Positions 8,319-17,489 of a DNA stretch of 64,000 nt are shown here, piece after piece. The DNA comes from QGON01 sp963691905 (lineage in GTDB: Bacteria; Pseudomonadota; Gammaproteobacteria; Chromatiales; Chromatiaceae), in contig OY829893.1 of NCBI GenBank assembly GCA_963691905.1, positions 248,001-312,000 of the forward strand. Reading direction: 5' to 3'. The translations under genes and the position numbers were made by a program. The notes beneath the pieces were generated by a model that saw only the letters and a list, made by a program, of their open reading frames with translations, was not told where the DNA came from and made no database searches. The stretch's first letter is position 1; every line of letters starts with the position of its first letter.

Positions 8319-9185
8319 TCAGCGGCTTGGATCCCAGAAGTCGCCTTGGGGACCGTATCCAGCTCCCGGCCCCATCATACGGCCTGGACCAAATCCACGC
8401 CCAGGCATCGCCGGCATCTGAGGGTGCTGCATCATGCCGCGACCCGGTCCCATCTGCCGCATATGGCGACGATGCATTGCATGACAAGCGGCACGTTCTT
8501 CCGGTGTCATACCGTCGATCACAGCCTGCTGCCTGGCCCACTCATCATCCTGATCCAATTCAGGTCTTGCAGGACGATCTTTCCACGGGGGCTTCTCTGG
8601 CAGATCAAGTCCCACTTCGGCCGCACGTTCCCTCATCTCCTGGTAACGCTCCAGACGATAGGCATCCCGCTCATCCTGATTCATGTTACGGAGCGCCTTC
8701 ATCCTCTTCATACGCTCTTCCATGGAGGGACGTAGATCCGCCACTTCAGGTTTATCCATCCAGGTGGGGTGGTCCGGGAGCAGTACGCCCGACACGAGCG
8801 CCCGTTTCTGCAGCGCCTCGTAGCGTTTTTCACGTGCCTTCATACGCTCTTCCATGGATTGCATCGACCGGTGATGCTGCATCATTCCTCTGCCGGCAGG
8901 GGTCGCCGCCACAGGTGCAGGGGCCTCGGCGGGGGCTGCTGCCGCAGGTGCAGGAACCTCGGCAGGGGCTGTGACACTCTCCTCCAGCACAGGCTCAGCT
9001 GCCGCAACCGGGGCAGCTTCTGCAGGCGCTGCCTCGACAGCAACTGTCGAGTCTGTGACAACCTCCTGCTCGATAGCTGTTGCATCGGCAGCGGCATCCG
9101 GGGCGACAGTGGCATCGGCAAAGACCGTTGCACTTATAGGCAAAATCGTCGCTATTGCGACAGTGATGAGTCTCTTTCTAAACAT
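8319..9185 (-). CDS. Secreted Ala/Pro-rich protein with Met/Arg/His-rich C-terminus
   Basis: The protein is 288 residues from the ATG at 9185, which is preceded by GGAGAA and followed by a clear signal peptide (FRKRLITVAIATILPISATVFA). After it comes a low-complexity Ala/Pro/Val/Glu stretch (about residues 25-95), then charged helical segments in which a SMEERMK motif occurs twice, and a C-terminus rich in Met, Gly, Arg and His (HRRHMRQMGPGRGMMQHPQM). I do not recognise a family. The layout (spacer, helices, metal-ligand-rich tail) suggests a periplasmic or envelope metal-binding protein, which is inference only. Confidence 0.7.
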   Translation of the reverse strand: MFRKRLITVAIATILPISATVFADATVAPDAAADATAIEQEVVTDSTVAVEAAPAEAAPVAAAEPVLEESVTAPAEVPAPAAAAPAEAPAPVAATPAGRGMMQHHRSMQSMEERMKAREKRYEALQKRALVSGVLLPDHPTWMDKPEVADLRPSMEERMKRMKALRNMNQDERDAYRLERYQEMRERAAEVGLDLPEKPPWKDRPARPELDQDDEWARQQAVIDGMTPEERAACHAMHRRHMRQMGPGRGMMQHPQMPAMPGRGFGPGRMMGPGAGYGPQGDFWDPSR

Positions 9186-9335
9186 AAAGCTTCTCCTTCG
9201 GATGATCTTGTTATTGGGATAATCTGTGCTATCTGGAGTCAATGGGGCTATCTTGTATCTTGAACAGCGCGAGTATCGGTGCATTGGCTACACTACAGCT
9301 AGTGTAGCAGTCTCGGAAGAGGGTGTTTGCACGCA

Positions 9336-9413
9336 AGGAGGCTGTCGGGTTTAACGCTGTTTGGCTGCAAACCCCTGGATGGCGAATCAAACGGATAAAC
9401 CCGACAGCCTCCT
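9336..9413. repeat. Large inverted repeat with 18-bp perfect arms
   Basis: The arms aggaggctgtcgggttta (9336-9353) and taaacccgacagcctcct (9396-9413) are exact reverse complements with a 42-base loop. It lies just beyond the 3' end of the mlaC-type gene and upstream of the secreted-protein gene, so it may end the former transcript. No T-run follows on either strand. No second copy was noticed. Confidence 0.75.
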
Positions 9414-9419
9414 GTAAAG

Positions 9420-10025
9420 CTATTGCACTGGTGCCTGCTTCGACCTTATTTTGGCAACCTTCTGCTGCAGCTGTTCAAGCAGACCATCCATCCCCTTCTG
9501 CTTGACCAGATTGCGAAAGCTTGTTCTGTAGTTACTGATAAGACTGACACCATCCACAACCACATCATAGACGAACCAGTCATCCTGTTTCTGTCGCAGT
9601 TTGTAACTGACCGGTATCTCAGCGCTGCTGGTAACGACAAATGTCTGTACTTGTGCCCGTTTGCCCTTTACCCGCTCCCTGCCCAAACGTGAGGTCTGGC
9701 CTGAATAGCTGTCCAGCGCGGAGAAATAGGTATTCTCCAGCAACTCCCGGAACAGTTCGACGAAACGCGCCCGTTGATTTGTGGTTGCCTTTCTCCAGTT
9801 GGCCGCCAGAATGACCTGTGACATTGCCTGAAAATCGAAGGTTTCATCCACGATAGTGCTGACGCGATCCCGGCGTTCTGCAGATGTCAGCCCCTTGTCG
9901 CTCAGAACCCCCACCACATCATCCATCGTATGCTGCACCATTTCGGAAGGCCCGATACTGGCACTGGCAATTGCGGGTAGAGCCCCGCTCATCAGCACTA
10001 AAAGCAGTGCGAGACGAATTAACAT
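9420..10025 (-). CDS. mlaC: MlaC/Ttg2D-type phospholipid-binding periplasmic protein
   Basis: This 201-residue secreted protein has a signal peptide (LIRLALLLVLMSGALPAIASA) and the MlaC fold signatures FDFQAMSQVILAANWRKAT, then VSYKLRQKQDDWFVYDVVVDGVSLISNYR near residue 150, then the C-terminal GMDGLLEQLQQK. MlaC shuttles phospholipids between outer and inner membranes. The frame extends 44 codons upstream, but the ATG at 10025 has a GAAGGAG site and begins the signal peptide. No mlaD/E/F genes are adjacent, so this copy is an orphan. A second MlaC-like gene is at 55582-56193. Confidence 0.88.
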   Translation of the reverse strand: MLIRLALLLVLMSGALPAIASASIGPSEMVQHTMDDVVGVLSDKGLTSAERRDRVSTIVDETFDFQAMSQVILAANWRKATTNQRARFVELFRELLENTYFSALDSYSGQTSRLGRERVKGKRAQVQTFVVTSSAEIPVSYKLRQKQDDWFVYDVVVDGVSLISNYRTSFRNLVKQKGMDGLLEQLQQKVAKIRSKQAPVQ

Positions 10026-10113
10026 CTGTATAACTCCTTCTCCATCCCTGAAGTTCGCGCCCTCAACAACACTCGTTCCCCCAGCAACCCGGGAGGAAAT
10101 CAAGTTCCCAGCT

Positions 10114-11574
10114 TCAGAGACCTTTGTATGCAAACCCCTGTAAGGGCTTCTCTTCACTCGTAGCCGTCGAACCTGCGGATGTTAACATGCCCTGGCCGTC
10201 CCGCCCCTCTCTGACCCGGGCCACACCAAGCAAACGGGCACCACTGCCACCTGCATTTCGAACGAACCGACCGCTATCAACCAACCACACGACCTCTCCA
10301 CCCGGTTTGACGATCCTGTACTCGATGCAAAAATCGGCATCACCCTGCAACGATTTCTTGAAGGCTGCCACTACCGCTTCCCGATCATCAACATGGATTC
10401 GACCCAGGTACGCATCAAATGTTCCATCGAAACTTCCCGGCCGAAAGCCGAATACCCGCTGCATATTGTCGTCCCATCTCAGCAGCTCTCTCCTTACATC
10501 CCACTCCCAGCCGCCAAACAGAACCGACAGCCCCAACAGGGTGAGGTGATTTTGGGCCGCCCCACTGTCACGCTCTACCTGCGCCAATCGCAGTCTTAAT
10601 CGTTCGCGATCCTCCTTCAGTTCTCTCTCAACCCGCCGCCGCCGGTGGAGAGAGCGCTTCAACCCAGCGGTTCTGCGCGTCACCTTGCGATCCACCAGAC
10701 GCTTGAAACCCCAGACCCAAACACCGATCCAAAGCAGTGCCAGCAGGATCAACAATATGACCACCACTGAACTGTTCTGCAACAGCGGAGGCTGATCGAG
10801 TACCTGCCAACGCTTGCGGATCTCCAAATGCTCTTCAGGTGAGATGCGATCCAGCCCTTTCTGCAGGATGTTGACGAGCATTTGATTGTCCTTGCCAACC
10901 GCAAAAGAAAGATCTCTTGATCGCCCTGCCTGTGCTGCCTCCATAACGCCAGGGGCAGCCCCTTGCGTCAACATGTGCCTGGCAGTCGCAGTATCACCAA
11001 GATAAGCATCGGCATCACCCATGGCGACGCTTAACAAGCCCTTGGCAACATCAGACACCTTCACCAGAGTGATGTCGGGTGACTCCCGCATCAACCAATC
11101 CTGCCAGGCGCTCAGCTCCACCACCGCCACCCGCTTTCCAGGCAACTCCTGCAGCGTCAATTGAGGCATTCGCCCAGACGCATATAACGCACCGGGCAGG
11201 CTGATATAGGGGCGGGTGAACAGCAGGAACTCAGTACGTTCCGGCGTCCAGTCGTCCACGGCAGACACGTCCAACTCCCCGGCCATCACCGCTGCATCAA
11301 GGGCCGACCTCTCCTCGAAAGGGACGAGTTTCAGCTCCAGGCCCATCTTCCGGCCTACAAAGCGCAGATAATCTGCAGCGATACCCGACGGCTGACCGTT
11401 CTCCTTGTAGGTGCTGATGGGCGCCATCCCATCAAGCAACCCCACCCGAACCTGCACCTGCTGATCCAGCCATGTCTTTTCCTGTACGCTGAGCGGCACA
11501 CTCCCCCCCACCGCACTTAACGACAGCAGCAACATAGCCAACAGTACAAAAAATTTAAATGGAGAGAAAACCAT
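10114..11574 (-). CDS. Periplasmic solute-binding (SBP_bac_3) sensor with single PAS domain, no output domain
   Basis: This 486-residue protein carries a signal peptide or first helix (residues 5-25), an extracytoplasmic amino-acid-binding-protein-like domain (about 30-260), a transmembrane helix (about 272-292), a basic coiled coil (about 300-345) and a PAS_3 domain (about 350-460, with GFRPGSFDGT and HVDDREAVV). Such proteins normally continue into a kinase or GGDEF domain, but this one stops about 25 residues after the PAS. The frame opens earlier, at 11736, but the ATG at 11574 starts the signal segment. It is either a truncated sensor or one that passes its signal to a partner. Confidence 0.78.
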   Translation of the reverse strand: MVFSPFKFFVLLAMLLLSLSAVGGSVPLSVQEKTWLDQQVQVRVGLLDGMAPISTYKENGQPSGIAADYLRFVGRKMGLELKLVPFEERSALDAAVMAGELDVSAVDDWTPERTEFLLFTRPYISLPGALYASGRMPQLTLQELPGKRVAVVELSAWQDWLMRESPDITLVKVSDVAKGLLSVAMGDADAYLGDTATARHMLTQGAAPGVMEAAQAGRSRDLSFAVGKDNQMLVNILQKGLDRISPEEHLEIRKRWQVLDQPPLLQNSSVVVILLILLALLWIGVWVWGFKRLVDRKVTRRTAGLKRSLHRRRRVERELKEDRERLRLRLAQVERDSGAAQNHLTLLGLSVLFGGWEWDVRRELLRWDDNMQRVFGFRPGSFDGTFDAYLGRIHVDDREAVVAAFKKSLQGDADFCIEYRIVKPGGEVVWLVDSGRFVRNAGGSGARLLGVARVREGRDGQGMLTSAGSTATSEEKPLQGFAYKGL

Positions 11575-11756
11575 CCTGCAACTCTCTTTCGTCACACTTA
11601 ACACCAAGACAGATCGATATTTTACAAATTTTAATGATTTTCTCAGTAAAAAGGGCATATTGAAACAAACTGATGAATCTATCGCCTCAATTGTAGTCGC
11701 CACACCCAATTTCCGGTATCTTCGGCGGTTCTCCACAGCACTTTTGCAGGTTTATT

Positions 11757-12263
11757 ATGAGTACAGCGTTTGTCGCCGTTTTGATGGGTTCAGATTCCGA
11801 CCTGCCGGTCATGCAGGCAACTCTGGAGGTTTTAGGCTCTCTCGGGATCCCATACGAAGTAAAGATCACCTCGGCCCATCGTACGCCCGAGGTTACCCAC
11901 GACTACGTGAAAGATGCAGACGATCGAGGTTGCAATGCCTTCATTGCTGCCGCTGGGCTAGCTGCCCATCTGGCCGGGGCCGTGGCAGCCGCCACCCTGA
12001 AGCCGGTGATTGGCGTACCCCTTGATGCCGGGCCATTGAAGGGTATGGATTCCCTGCTCTCCACCGTGCAGATGCCAGGCGGCATCCCGGTGGCAACCGT
12101 TGCGGTGGGCAAGGCTGGCGCCAAGAACGCAGCCTATCTCGCTGCCCAGATCCTCGCGCTTGGTGATGAGGCGCTGGCGGTACGCATCCGTGAAGAGCGG
12201 CAGGCCAATGCCCAAGGCGTCATCGACAAGGACGCCAAGCTCCAGGCCGAACTTGCCGGCTAA
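11757..12263 (+). CDS. purE: N5-carboxyaminoimidazole ribonucleotide mutase
   Basis: This 168-residue class I PurE of purine biosynthesis interconverts N5-CAIR and CAIR. Motifs are GSDSDLPVM near residue 11, SAHRTPE near residue 40 with the catalytic His, and GLAAHLAGAVAA near residue 68. PurK, its usual neighbour, is not here. The 3' end overlaps the start of tsaC by 11 bases, so the two are coupled. Confidence 0.96.
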   Translation: MSTAFVAVLMGSDSDLPVMQATLEVLGSLGIPYEVKITSAHRTPEVTHDYVKDADDRGCNAFIAAAGLAAHLAGAVAAATLKPVIGVPLDAGPLKGMDSLLSTVQMPGGIPVATVAVGKAGAKNAAYLAAQILALGDEALAVRIREERQANAQGVIDKDAKLQAELAG

Positions 12264-12825
12264 GCCTGCCATCCACCCCTGGCTCCTCCGGCAGGCTGTC
12301 CGGACGGTGCTCGGGGGCGGCCTCATCGCCTATCCCACCGAGTCGGTCTATGGGCTGGGTTGCGACCCTCTCAACCCTCTGGCGGTGTTCCGCTTATTGA
12401 CGCTGAAAAAACGCTCCGCCGACAAGGGTCTGATCCTCATATCGGACAGCTTCGAAAGACTGCGGCCCTACCTGGCCCAGATTCCGCAAACAAAACTCAA
12501 ACCGGCGCTCGACAGCTGGCCCGGCCCAGTCACCTGGCTGCTGCCCGCCGCCGCGGGTCTGCCCGTCTGGGTACGCGGAAAACATTCAACTGTAGCGGTC
12601 AGAGTCACCGACCACCCAGTTGCCGCAACCCTTTGCCGCGCCTGCGACAGGCCACTCATATCTACCAGCGCCAACCTCAGCTCACATCCTCCAGCCCGCA
12701 ACGCACTACAGGTGCACAGCCGCTGTGGTAGCGCCATCGACCTGATTCTGCATGGCGAGACCGGCGACCTGAAACGCCCAACCCCCATTCGTGATCTGTT
12801 TTCCGGCCGGATCAGCAGGGGGTAG
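12253..12825 (+). CDS. tsaC: Threonylcarbamoyl-AMP synthase TsaC
   Basis: This YrdC/Sua5-domain protein makes threonylcarbamoyl-AMP for the t6A37 modification of tRNAs. GLIAYPTESVYGLGCDP near residue 24, LTLKKRSADKGLIL near residue 48, WPGPVTW near residue 90 and STSANLSSHPPA near residue 137 match the family. The best start is a TTG at 12253 inside the end of purE, which gives 190 residues, the usual TsaC length; an ATG at 12208 would add 15 residues. The basic, DNA-like upstream frame is only purE read in another frame. Confidence 0.9.
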   Translation: MPAKPAIHPWLLRQAVRTVLGGGLIAYPTESVYGLGCDPLNPLAVFRLLTLKKRSADKGLILISDSFERLRPYLAQIPQTKLKPALDSWPGPVTWLLPAAAGLPVWVRGKHSTVAVRVTDHPVAATLCRACDRPLISTSANLSSHPPARNALQVHSRCGSAIDLILHGETGDLKRPTPIRDLFSGRISRG

Positions 12826-12952
12826 ACCAAAAAGAATTCCATTCCCACCACACACCAAACGGGTAAAGAAACAGCGCCACCGGCCGTTATGGGAATTTGA
12901 ATCAACAAATTACGTTATGCTGTCTGCATCGGAAAGGATCGCGACAAGAACC

Positions 12953-13432
12953 ATGGAAAAACGGCAGGATCGTACTGCAGGTATCCCGGACAGGGTCTCT
13001 CCCTGGCGCCTCCCGCTGGCGCCGGCACTGTTGCTCGCCTTCAGTCTGCTGTTTTTTCCATTCCACCAGGCTTTCGCGCTGCAACTGATCACCCATCCGA
13101 ATACTGATATTTCAGAGATCAGCCGCAGCACCGCACGCGCCGTATTCAGCATGCGCCGCCAGGTCTGGCCCGATGGAGCTGCCATTCGGGTCTTTGTCTT
13201 TCCCGACAAACACAAACTACACAAAGCATTCGCAAAACAGCTGCTGGGGGTATTTCCCCATCAGCTTCGCCGCGCATGGGACAGAAAAGTCTTTTCAGGG
13301 ACCGGACAGGCCCCCGACACCGTCCAGTCAGAGGCGGAAATGATAGAGATGATAAAAAAGACTCCCGGCGCAATCGGTTATATTTCCGAGGACAACAGAG
13401 ATGAATCGGTACAGATTCTGGAAGTGGAGTAG
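12953..13432 (+). CDS. Phosphate-binding (PstS-like) periplasmic protein
   Basis: This 159-residue protein has an N-terminal signal-anchor segment (LAPALLLAFSLLFFPFHQAFA) and a short PBP-like domain with ITHPNTDISEISRSTARAVF, WPDGAAIRVFV and the closing MIKKTPGAIGYIS motif typical of PstS-like proteins. It is about half the length of a true PstS, so it is unlikely to serve a standard ABC importer. It overlaps the porin gene by 32 bases and leads a three-gene unit with a porin and a GGDEF-EAL protein, so sensing rather than uptake is the likely role. Starts at 12917 or 12953 are both possible. Confidence 0.72.
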   Translation: MEKRQDRTAGIPDRVSPWRLPLAPALLLAFSLLFFPFHQAFALQLITHPNTDISEISRSTARAVFSMRRQVWPDGAAIRVFVFPDKHKLHKAFAKQLLGVFPHQLRRAWDRKVFSGTGQAPDTVQSEAEMIEMIKKTPGAIGYISEDNRDESVQILEVE

Positions 13433-14600
13433 GCGACTCGTCCTGCTCGGCTGGCTGCTGCCGCCACTGGCGACGGCATCCACCCTGTTTGGTGATGAAA
13501 ACCTGCAGATCCACGGTTTTCTGAGCCAGGGTTACACGCACACATCCGCCAACAGCTGGTTCGGTGACAGCAGCAACGGCAGCTGGGACTTTCGCGAACT
13601 CGGTCTCAACGCCTCCTATCGGCTGACCCCGCAACTGCAGATCTCCGGCCAGCTTCTCTCACTCACCGCCGGCGAGATGCAGGACGGCTCACTAAGTCTT
13701 GACTACGGTCTGCTCGACTACCATTTCGCAAATTTCGACAATGGGAGCCTCGGTCTGCGAATCGGTCGCGTCAAGACCCCCATCGGCCTCTACAACGATA
13801 CCCGGGATGTCGCCTTCACCCGCCCCACCAACTTCCTGCCTCAGTCGATCTATTTCGATAAGGTAAGAAATCTTGAACTCTCCAACGATGGCTTTCAACT
13901 CTATGGCGATCTGCAGGCAGATTGGGGGGATCTGCTGTTCCAGGGCGGCATGGGCAAGCCCGTGACGGATGAAAATGTGGAATACGCCTATCTTGGGAAT
14001 GATTGGGAGGGTGAACTGAGTGGTGATTTCTTCTTTCTTGGACGGGTCATCTACGAGCTGGATGCTGGCCGCATCCGGCTTTCGGCCACCATTGCCGACG
14101 GCGACCTCGACTTCGAACCCGGTCCCACAGACCCCTTCAGCAACGGCACCGTCGGCATACAATTGCGGGTGCTCTCGTTCCAATACAATGCAGAAGCCTG
14201 GCACTTCACCACGGAATATATGCAGGAGGATGTGATCAACCGGGACTTGGGAGCCTTCCGGCCCGACGGGGACAACATGGCCGAGGGTTACTATCTACAG
14301 CTGGCCCATGATCTCTTCAGCGATTGGGAGATCATCGCCCGCTACGACGTCAGCTATCTTAACCGGGACGACCGGGACGGGACCAAACAGGAGGCCGACC
14401 CCTTCGGCATACCAGCCCACAACATGTTTGCCAAGGACTGGACCCTGGGGTTGCGCTGGGACATCACACCCGCCTTTATGGTTCGCGGTGAATATCACTG
14501 GGTTGACGGTACTGCATGGCTCTCAGCAAGGGAAAACAACCTTTTCCAAACAGAACGCCACTGGCAGATGTTCAGCCTGCTCGCCTCCTATCGATTCTGA
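13401..14600 (+). CDS. Outer-membrane porin-like beta-barrel protein
   Basis: This 399-residue protein has a signal peptide (LVLLGWLLPPLATAS) and then alternating amphipathic strands rich in Tyr, Trp, Asp and Gly, ending in a terminal Phe (LLASYRF), the standard outer-membrane assembly signal. The internal segment LRIGRVKTPIGLYNDTRD resembles strands of phosphate/maltose-type porins. Its start lies inside the upstream PBP-like gene, and the GGDEF-EAL gene follows 18 bases later. The substrate is unknown, but the pairing with a PstS-like protein hints at anion passage. Confidence 0.8.
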   Translation: MNRYRFWKWSRRLVLLGWLLPPLATASTLFGDENLQIHGFLSQGYTHTSANSWFGDSSNGSWDFRELGLNASYRLTPQLQISGQLLSLTAGEMQDGSLSLDYGLLDYHFANFDNGSLGLRIGRVKTPIGLYNDTRDVAFTRPTNFLPQSIYFDKVRNLELSNDGFQLYGDLQADWGDLLFQGGMGKPVTDENVEYAYLGNDWEGELSGDFFFLGRVIYELDAGRIRLSATIADGDLDFEPGPTDPFSNGTVGIQLRVLSFQYNAEAWHFTTEYMQEDVINRDLGAFRPDGDNMAEGYYLQLAHDLFSDWEIIARYDVSYLNRDDRDGTKQEADPFGIPAHNMFAKDWTLGLRWDITPAFMVRGEYHWVDGTAWLSARENNLFQTERHWQMFSLLASYRF

Positions 14601-14618
14601 TTCCGCAGATACGGGCGC

Positions 14619-17465
14619 ATGACAAGCAAGCAGCAACAACGCAAACCTCGTTTTTTCAGTCTTAAGTGGAAACTGTTGATTCTGCTCAGTCTTTTATTAG
14701 TCCTCATCAACGTCTCTTTAACGGCTATCGCCTATCTGAAGCAGAAGGATCAACTCGAATTACAACGCACAGAGGTTCGGGAACAACGCGCCAGGGAAGT
14801 TGACGGATTGGTGCAGGGAACCTATTCAAGGCTTCTCAGCATTGCCGGCCTGATACCCGAGCTTGACATAGATACAGAAGATGATCTGGATCTTGCGCAG
14901 CAGATCAGCGCTATTGTTAAGGAACACGGCTCCCTGCTACAGATTGAGTGGGGGGTGGATACCATCCACTATTTTTCAAAGGCGGGCGCACCGCTGTTCA
15001 CCTGGGGACGCAACATCGGCCCGACACTGAGCCACACCCTGGTCGATCACGTCATCGAGAACGAAGAACCCGCCAGCACATTCGCCTGCCGACGTGAATG
15101 CCGACAGTATGTCGCCGTCCCGGTATTGCAGGGCCACAGCACGGCCGGCGTATTGGTCGTCGGCGAACTGGTCGCAGACACGGTGGTCAGACTGCAACGG
15201 ATCACAGGTGCCGGTATCGCTGTCCTGGTCAGAGAGCAACCAGGCAGTGCAGCTTCCAAAGGCTTTCTCACGCCCTGGGAGATGCGGGTAACGGCACTCT
15301 CCGGCGCTCACGCCAGTCTGCAACGCCTGAACAAGGCAGCAGAGCAACTGCAGTTTGACGACCTCTCCCAAAGCGAACAACTACAGCTGGAAAACAAGAC
15401 CCTGGAAATCACGGCCTTTCCACTGACCAATGATAAAACCGACACGCCGGCACACCTGCTGATTATCGAAGACATCTCCGGGCATATACAGACGATGGAG
15501 AGTGCCTTCCGTAGCAACATCACTGCCGGTATCGCCGGGATTCTGCTCACCGAGCTACTACTGCTGATGCTGTTATGGGGTCCTATGGCACGGCTACAAC
15601 GAGTATCAACCACCCTGCCGCTGCTGGCAAAGCAGGCCTACGGCCAAGCCCGTTCGTCACTGAAGTCAACCACAAATGAATCATTCTCTCATGATGAAAT
15701 AGACCGGCTCGGAGAGACAACGGAGACGCTCATCTTCCAATTGGAAGCCCTGCAGTCGGAGATCAACAGCCGCACCCGCCACCTGCTGCAGCGCACCAGT
15801 GAACTGTCACAACAGCGTGATTTCGTGCAGGGCCTGATGGATACTGCCCAGATCATTATCATCACCCAGCGCACTGACGGTCGGATAAACAGCATCAACC
15901 ATTTTGCAAGTCAGTTGACCGCCTACGATCTGAAAACTCATCCGTCACTCCACTTCGACCAGCTGCTTCACCCCAAGAACCTTGACCCGGAGACCATCGT
16001 AAAGCTCTTTCAGCTGCGTAACGCCAGCCTGGACCACTACCATCACGACTGCGAAATAGTTACCGCAGCGGGTGAAATCCGCACAATCTCCTGGTTCCAT
16101 GCACGACTAGATGTCGCGAGAGAGGACGATCCAGCAGTACTCTCCGCCGGCATCGATATTACCGAACGCCAACAGGCGGAGGAGAATCTGGCCTGGCTGG
16201 CCGACCATGACCCCATGACAGAACTGTTCAACCGGCGTCGTTTTCATATCGAGTTCGAAGCGATGTTGCAGGCTGCAAAGCGCTACGGCCACACCTCCGC
16301 ACTGCTCTATTTCGACCTCGACCAGTTCAAGGATATCAACGATACCAGCGGCCATCAGGCAGGGGATGCCCTGCTCAGAGTGGTGGCTGAGCGACTGCAT
16401 GCGGTGACCCGGGAATCCGATCTGCTGGCCCGGCTGGGCGGCGATGAGTTCGCGCTGGCCCTGCGGGAAACGAGTAAGGAAGAGGCCATCGGCGTGGCAC
16501 ACAAGATCCAGGAGGAACTCAGTAGAGTAGAGATGCCGGTTCGTGGCAACAAGCATAAGATCTCCGCCAGCATCGGCATCGTACTCTACCCACTTCACGG
16601 CATTACTGTGCACGATCTGATGGCCAATGCAGACCTTGCGATGTATCAGGCCAAGGATGCAGGACGTGACAGCTGGCACATCTTCTCCGTCGACGAAAAC
16701 ATCCGCGAGCAGATTGAAACCAAGATCCAAATCAAAGAGCAGCTCGAACAGGCAATCTTGCAAGAGAGCTTTATTCTCCACTTTCAGCCGATCCAGCAGA
16801 TCAACGATGGCCGTATCTCACACTACGAGGTTCTGGTCCGCATGCAGAATAAAGATGGCTCCCTGATCCCTCCGGGACTTTTCATTCCAATTGCTGAAAC
16901 TACTGGGCTGATCCACAAGATCGACCGATTGATTCTCAAGAAAGCCATCAAGCGGCTTGAGCAGCTGCAGCAGTCACAACGCAACATCACCTTCTCCGTC
17001 AACCTCTCAGGCATGGTGGTGGACGACCCCCGGCTGCTGCCCTATCTGAAGAAACAACTGGCGAAACACAAAGTCGACCCTGGCAGTCTGGTATTTGAAG
17101 TCACTGAAACCGCCGCTGTCTCCAGTATCACAGCGGCAAAACAGTTGATGGAACAGATCAAGGCGCTCGGCTGCCGCTTTGCGCTGGATGACTTCGGCGT
17201 CGGTTTCTCATCCTTCTTCTACCTGAAGCAGCTGCCGGTGGACTATGTAAAGATCGACGGCTCCTTTATCCAGCAGCTCGCCTCCAATAAAGAGGACCAG
17301 ATCTTCGTCAAGGCACTCTCCGAGGTTGCCAAAGGATTCGGCAAGCAGACTATCGCCGAGTTTGTCGAGGATGAAGCCACCCTGCAGCTGCTGGCGGAGC
17401 TGGGGGTCGACTACGCACAAGGTTTCCACATCGGCAAACCTCTGCCGGAACTCCTCCCTGAATAG
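14619..17465 (+). CDS. Membrane-bound PAS-GGDEF-EAL cyclic-di-GMP signalling protein
   Basis: This 948-residue protein has a transmembrane helix at about 17-40, an extracytoplasmic sensor region to about residue 295, a second helix at about 295-317, a HAMP-like/coiled region, a PAS domain (about 405-525), a GGDEF domain with intact GGDEF near residue 605 preceded by the RESD inhibitory site, and an EAL domain whose motif reads EVL near residue 735, with DDFGVGFSS near residue 857. Both catalytic cores look intact, so it could make or break c-di-GMP. It ends the PBP-porin-GGDEF/EAL unit and probably reads a ligand delivered by the two proteins upstream. Confidence 0.92.
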   Translation: MTSKQQQRKPRFFSLKWKLLILLSLLLVLINVSLTAIAYLKQKDQLELQRTEVREQRAREVDGLVQGTYSRLLSIAGLIPELDIDTEDDLDLAQQISAIVKEHGSLLQIEWGVDTIHYFSKAGAPLFTWGRNIGPTLSHTLVDHVIENEEPASTFACRRECRQYVAVPVLQGHSTAGVLVVGELVADTVVRLQRITGAGIAVLVREQPGSAASKGFLTPWEMRVTALSGAHASLQRLNKAAEQLQFDDLSQSEQLQLENKTLEITAFPLTNDKTDTPAHLLIIEDISGHIQTMESAFRSNITAGIAGILLTELLLLMLLWGPMARLQRVSTTLPLLAKQAYGQARSSLKSTTNESFSHDEIDRLGETTETLIFQLEALQSEINSRTRHLLQRTSELSQQRDFVQGLMDTAQIIIITQRTDGRINSINHFASQLTAYDLKTHPSLHFDQLLHPKNLDPETIVKLFQLRNASLDHYHHDCEIVTAAGEIRTISWFHARLDVAREDDPAVLSAGIDITERQQAEENLAWLADHDPMTELFNRRRFHIEFEAMLQAAKRYGHTSALLYFDLDQFKDINDTSGHQAGDALLRVVAERLHAVTRESDLLARLGGDEFALALRETSKEEAIGVAHKIQEELSRVEMPVRGNKHKISASIGIVLYPLHGITVHDLMANADLAMYQAKDAGRDSWHIFSVDENIREQIETKIQIKEQLEQAILQESFILHFQPIQQINDGRISHYEVLVRMQNKDGSLIPPGLFIPIAETTGLIHKIDRLILKKAIKRLEQLQQSQRNITFSVNLSGMVVDDPRLLPYLKKQLAKHKVDPGSLVFEVTETAAVSSITAAKQLMEQIKALGCRFALDDFGVGFSSFFYLKQLPVDYVKIDGSFIQQLASNKEDQIFVKALSEVAKGFGKQTIAEFVEDEATLQLLAELGVDYAQGFHIGKPLPELLPE

Positions 17466-17489
17466 ACCCGGCCCAGGTTCCCGCACCAT

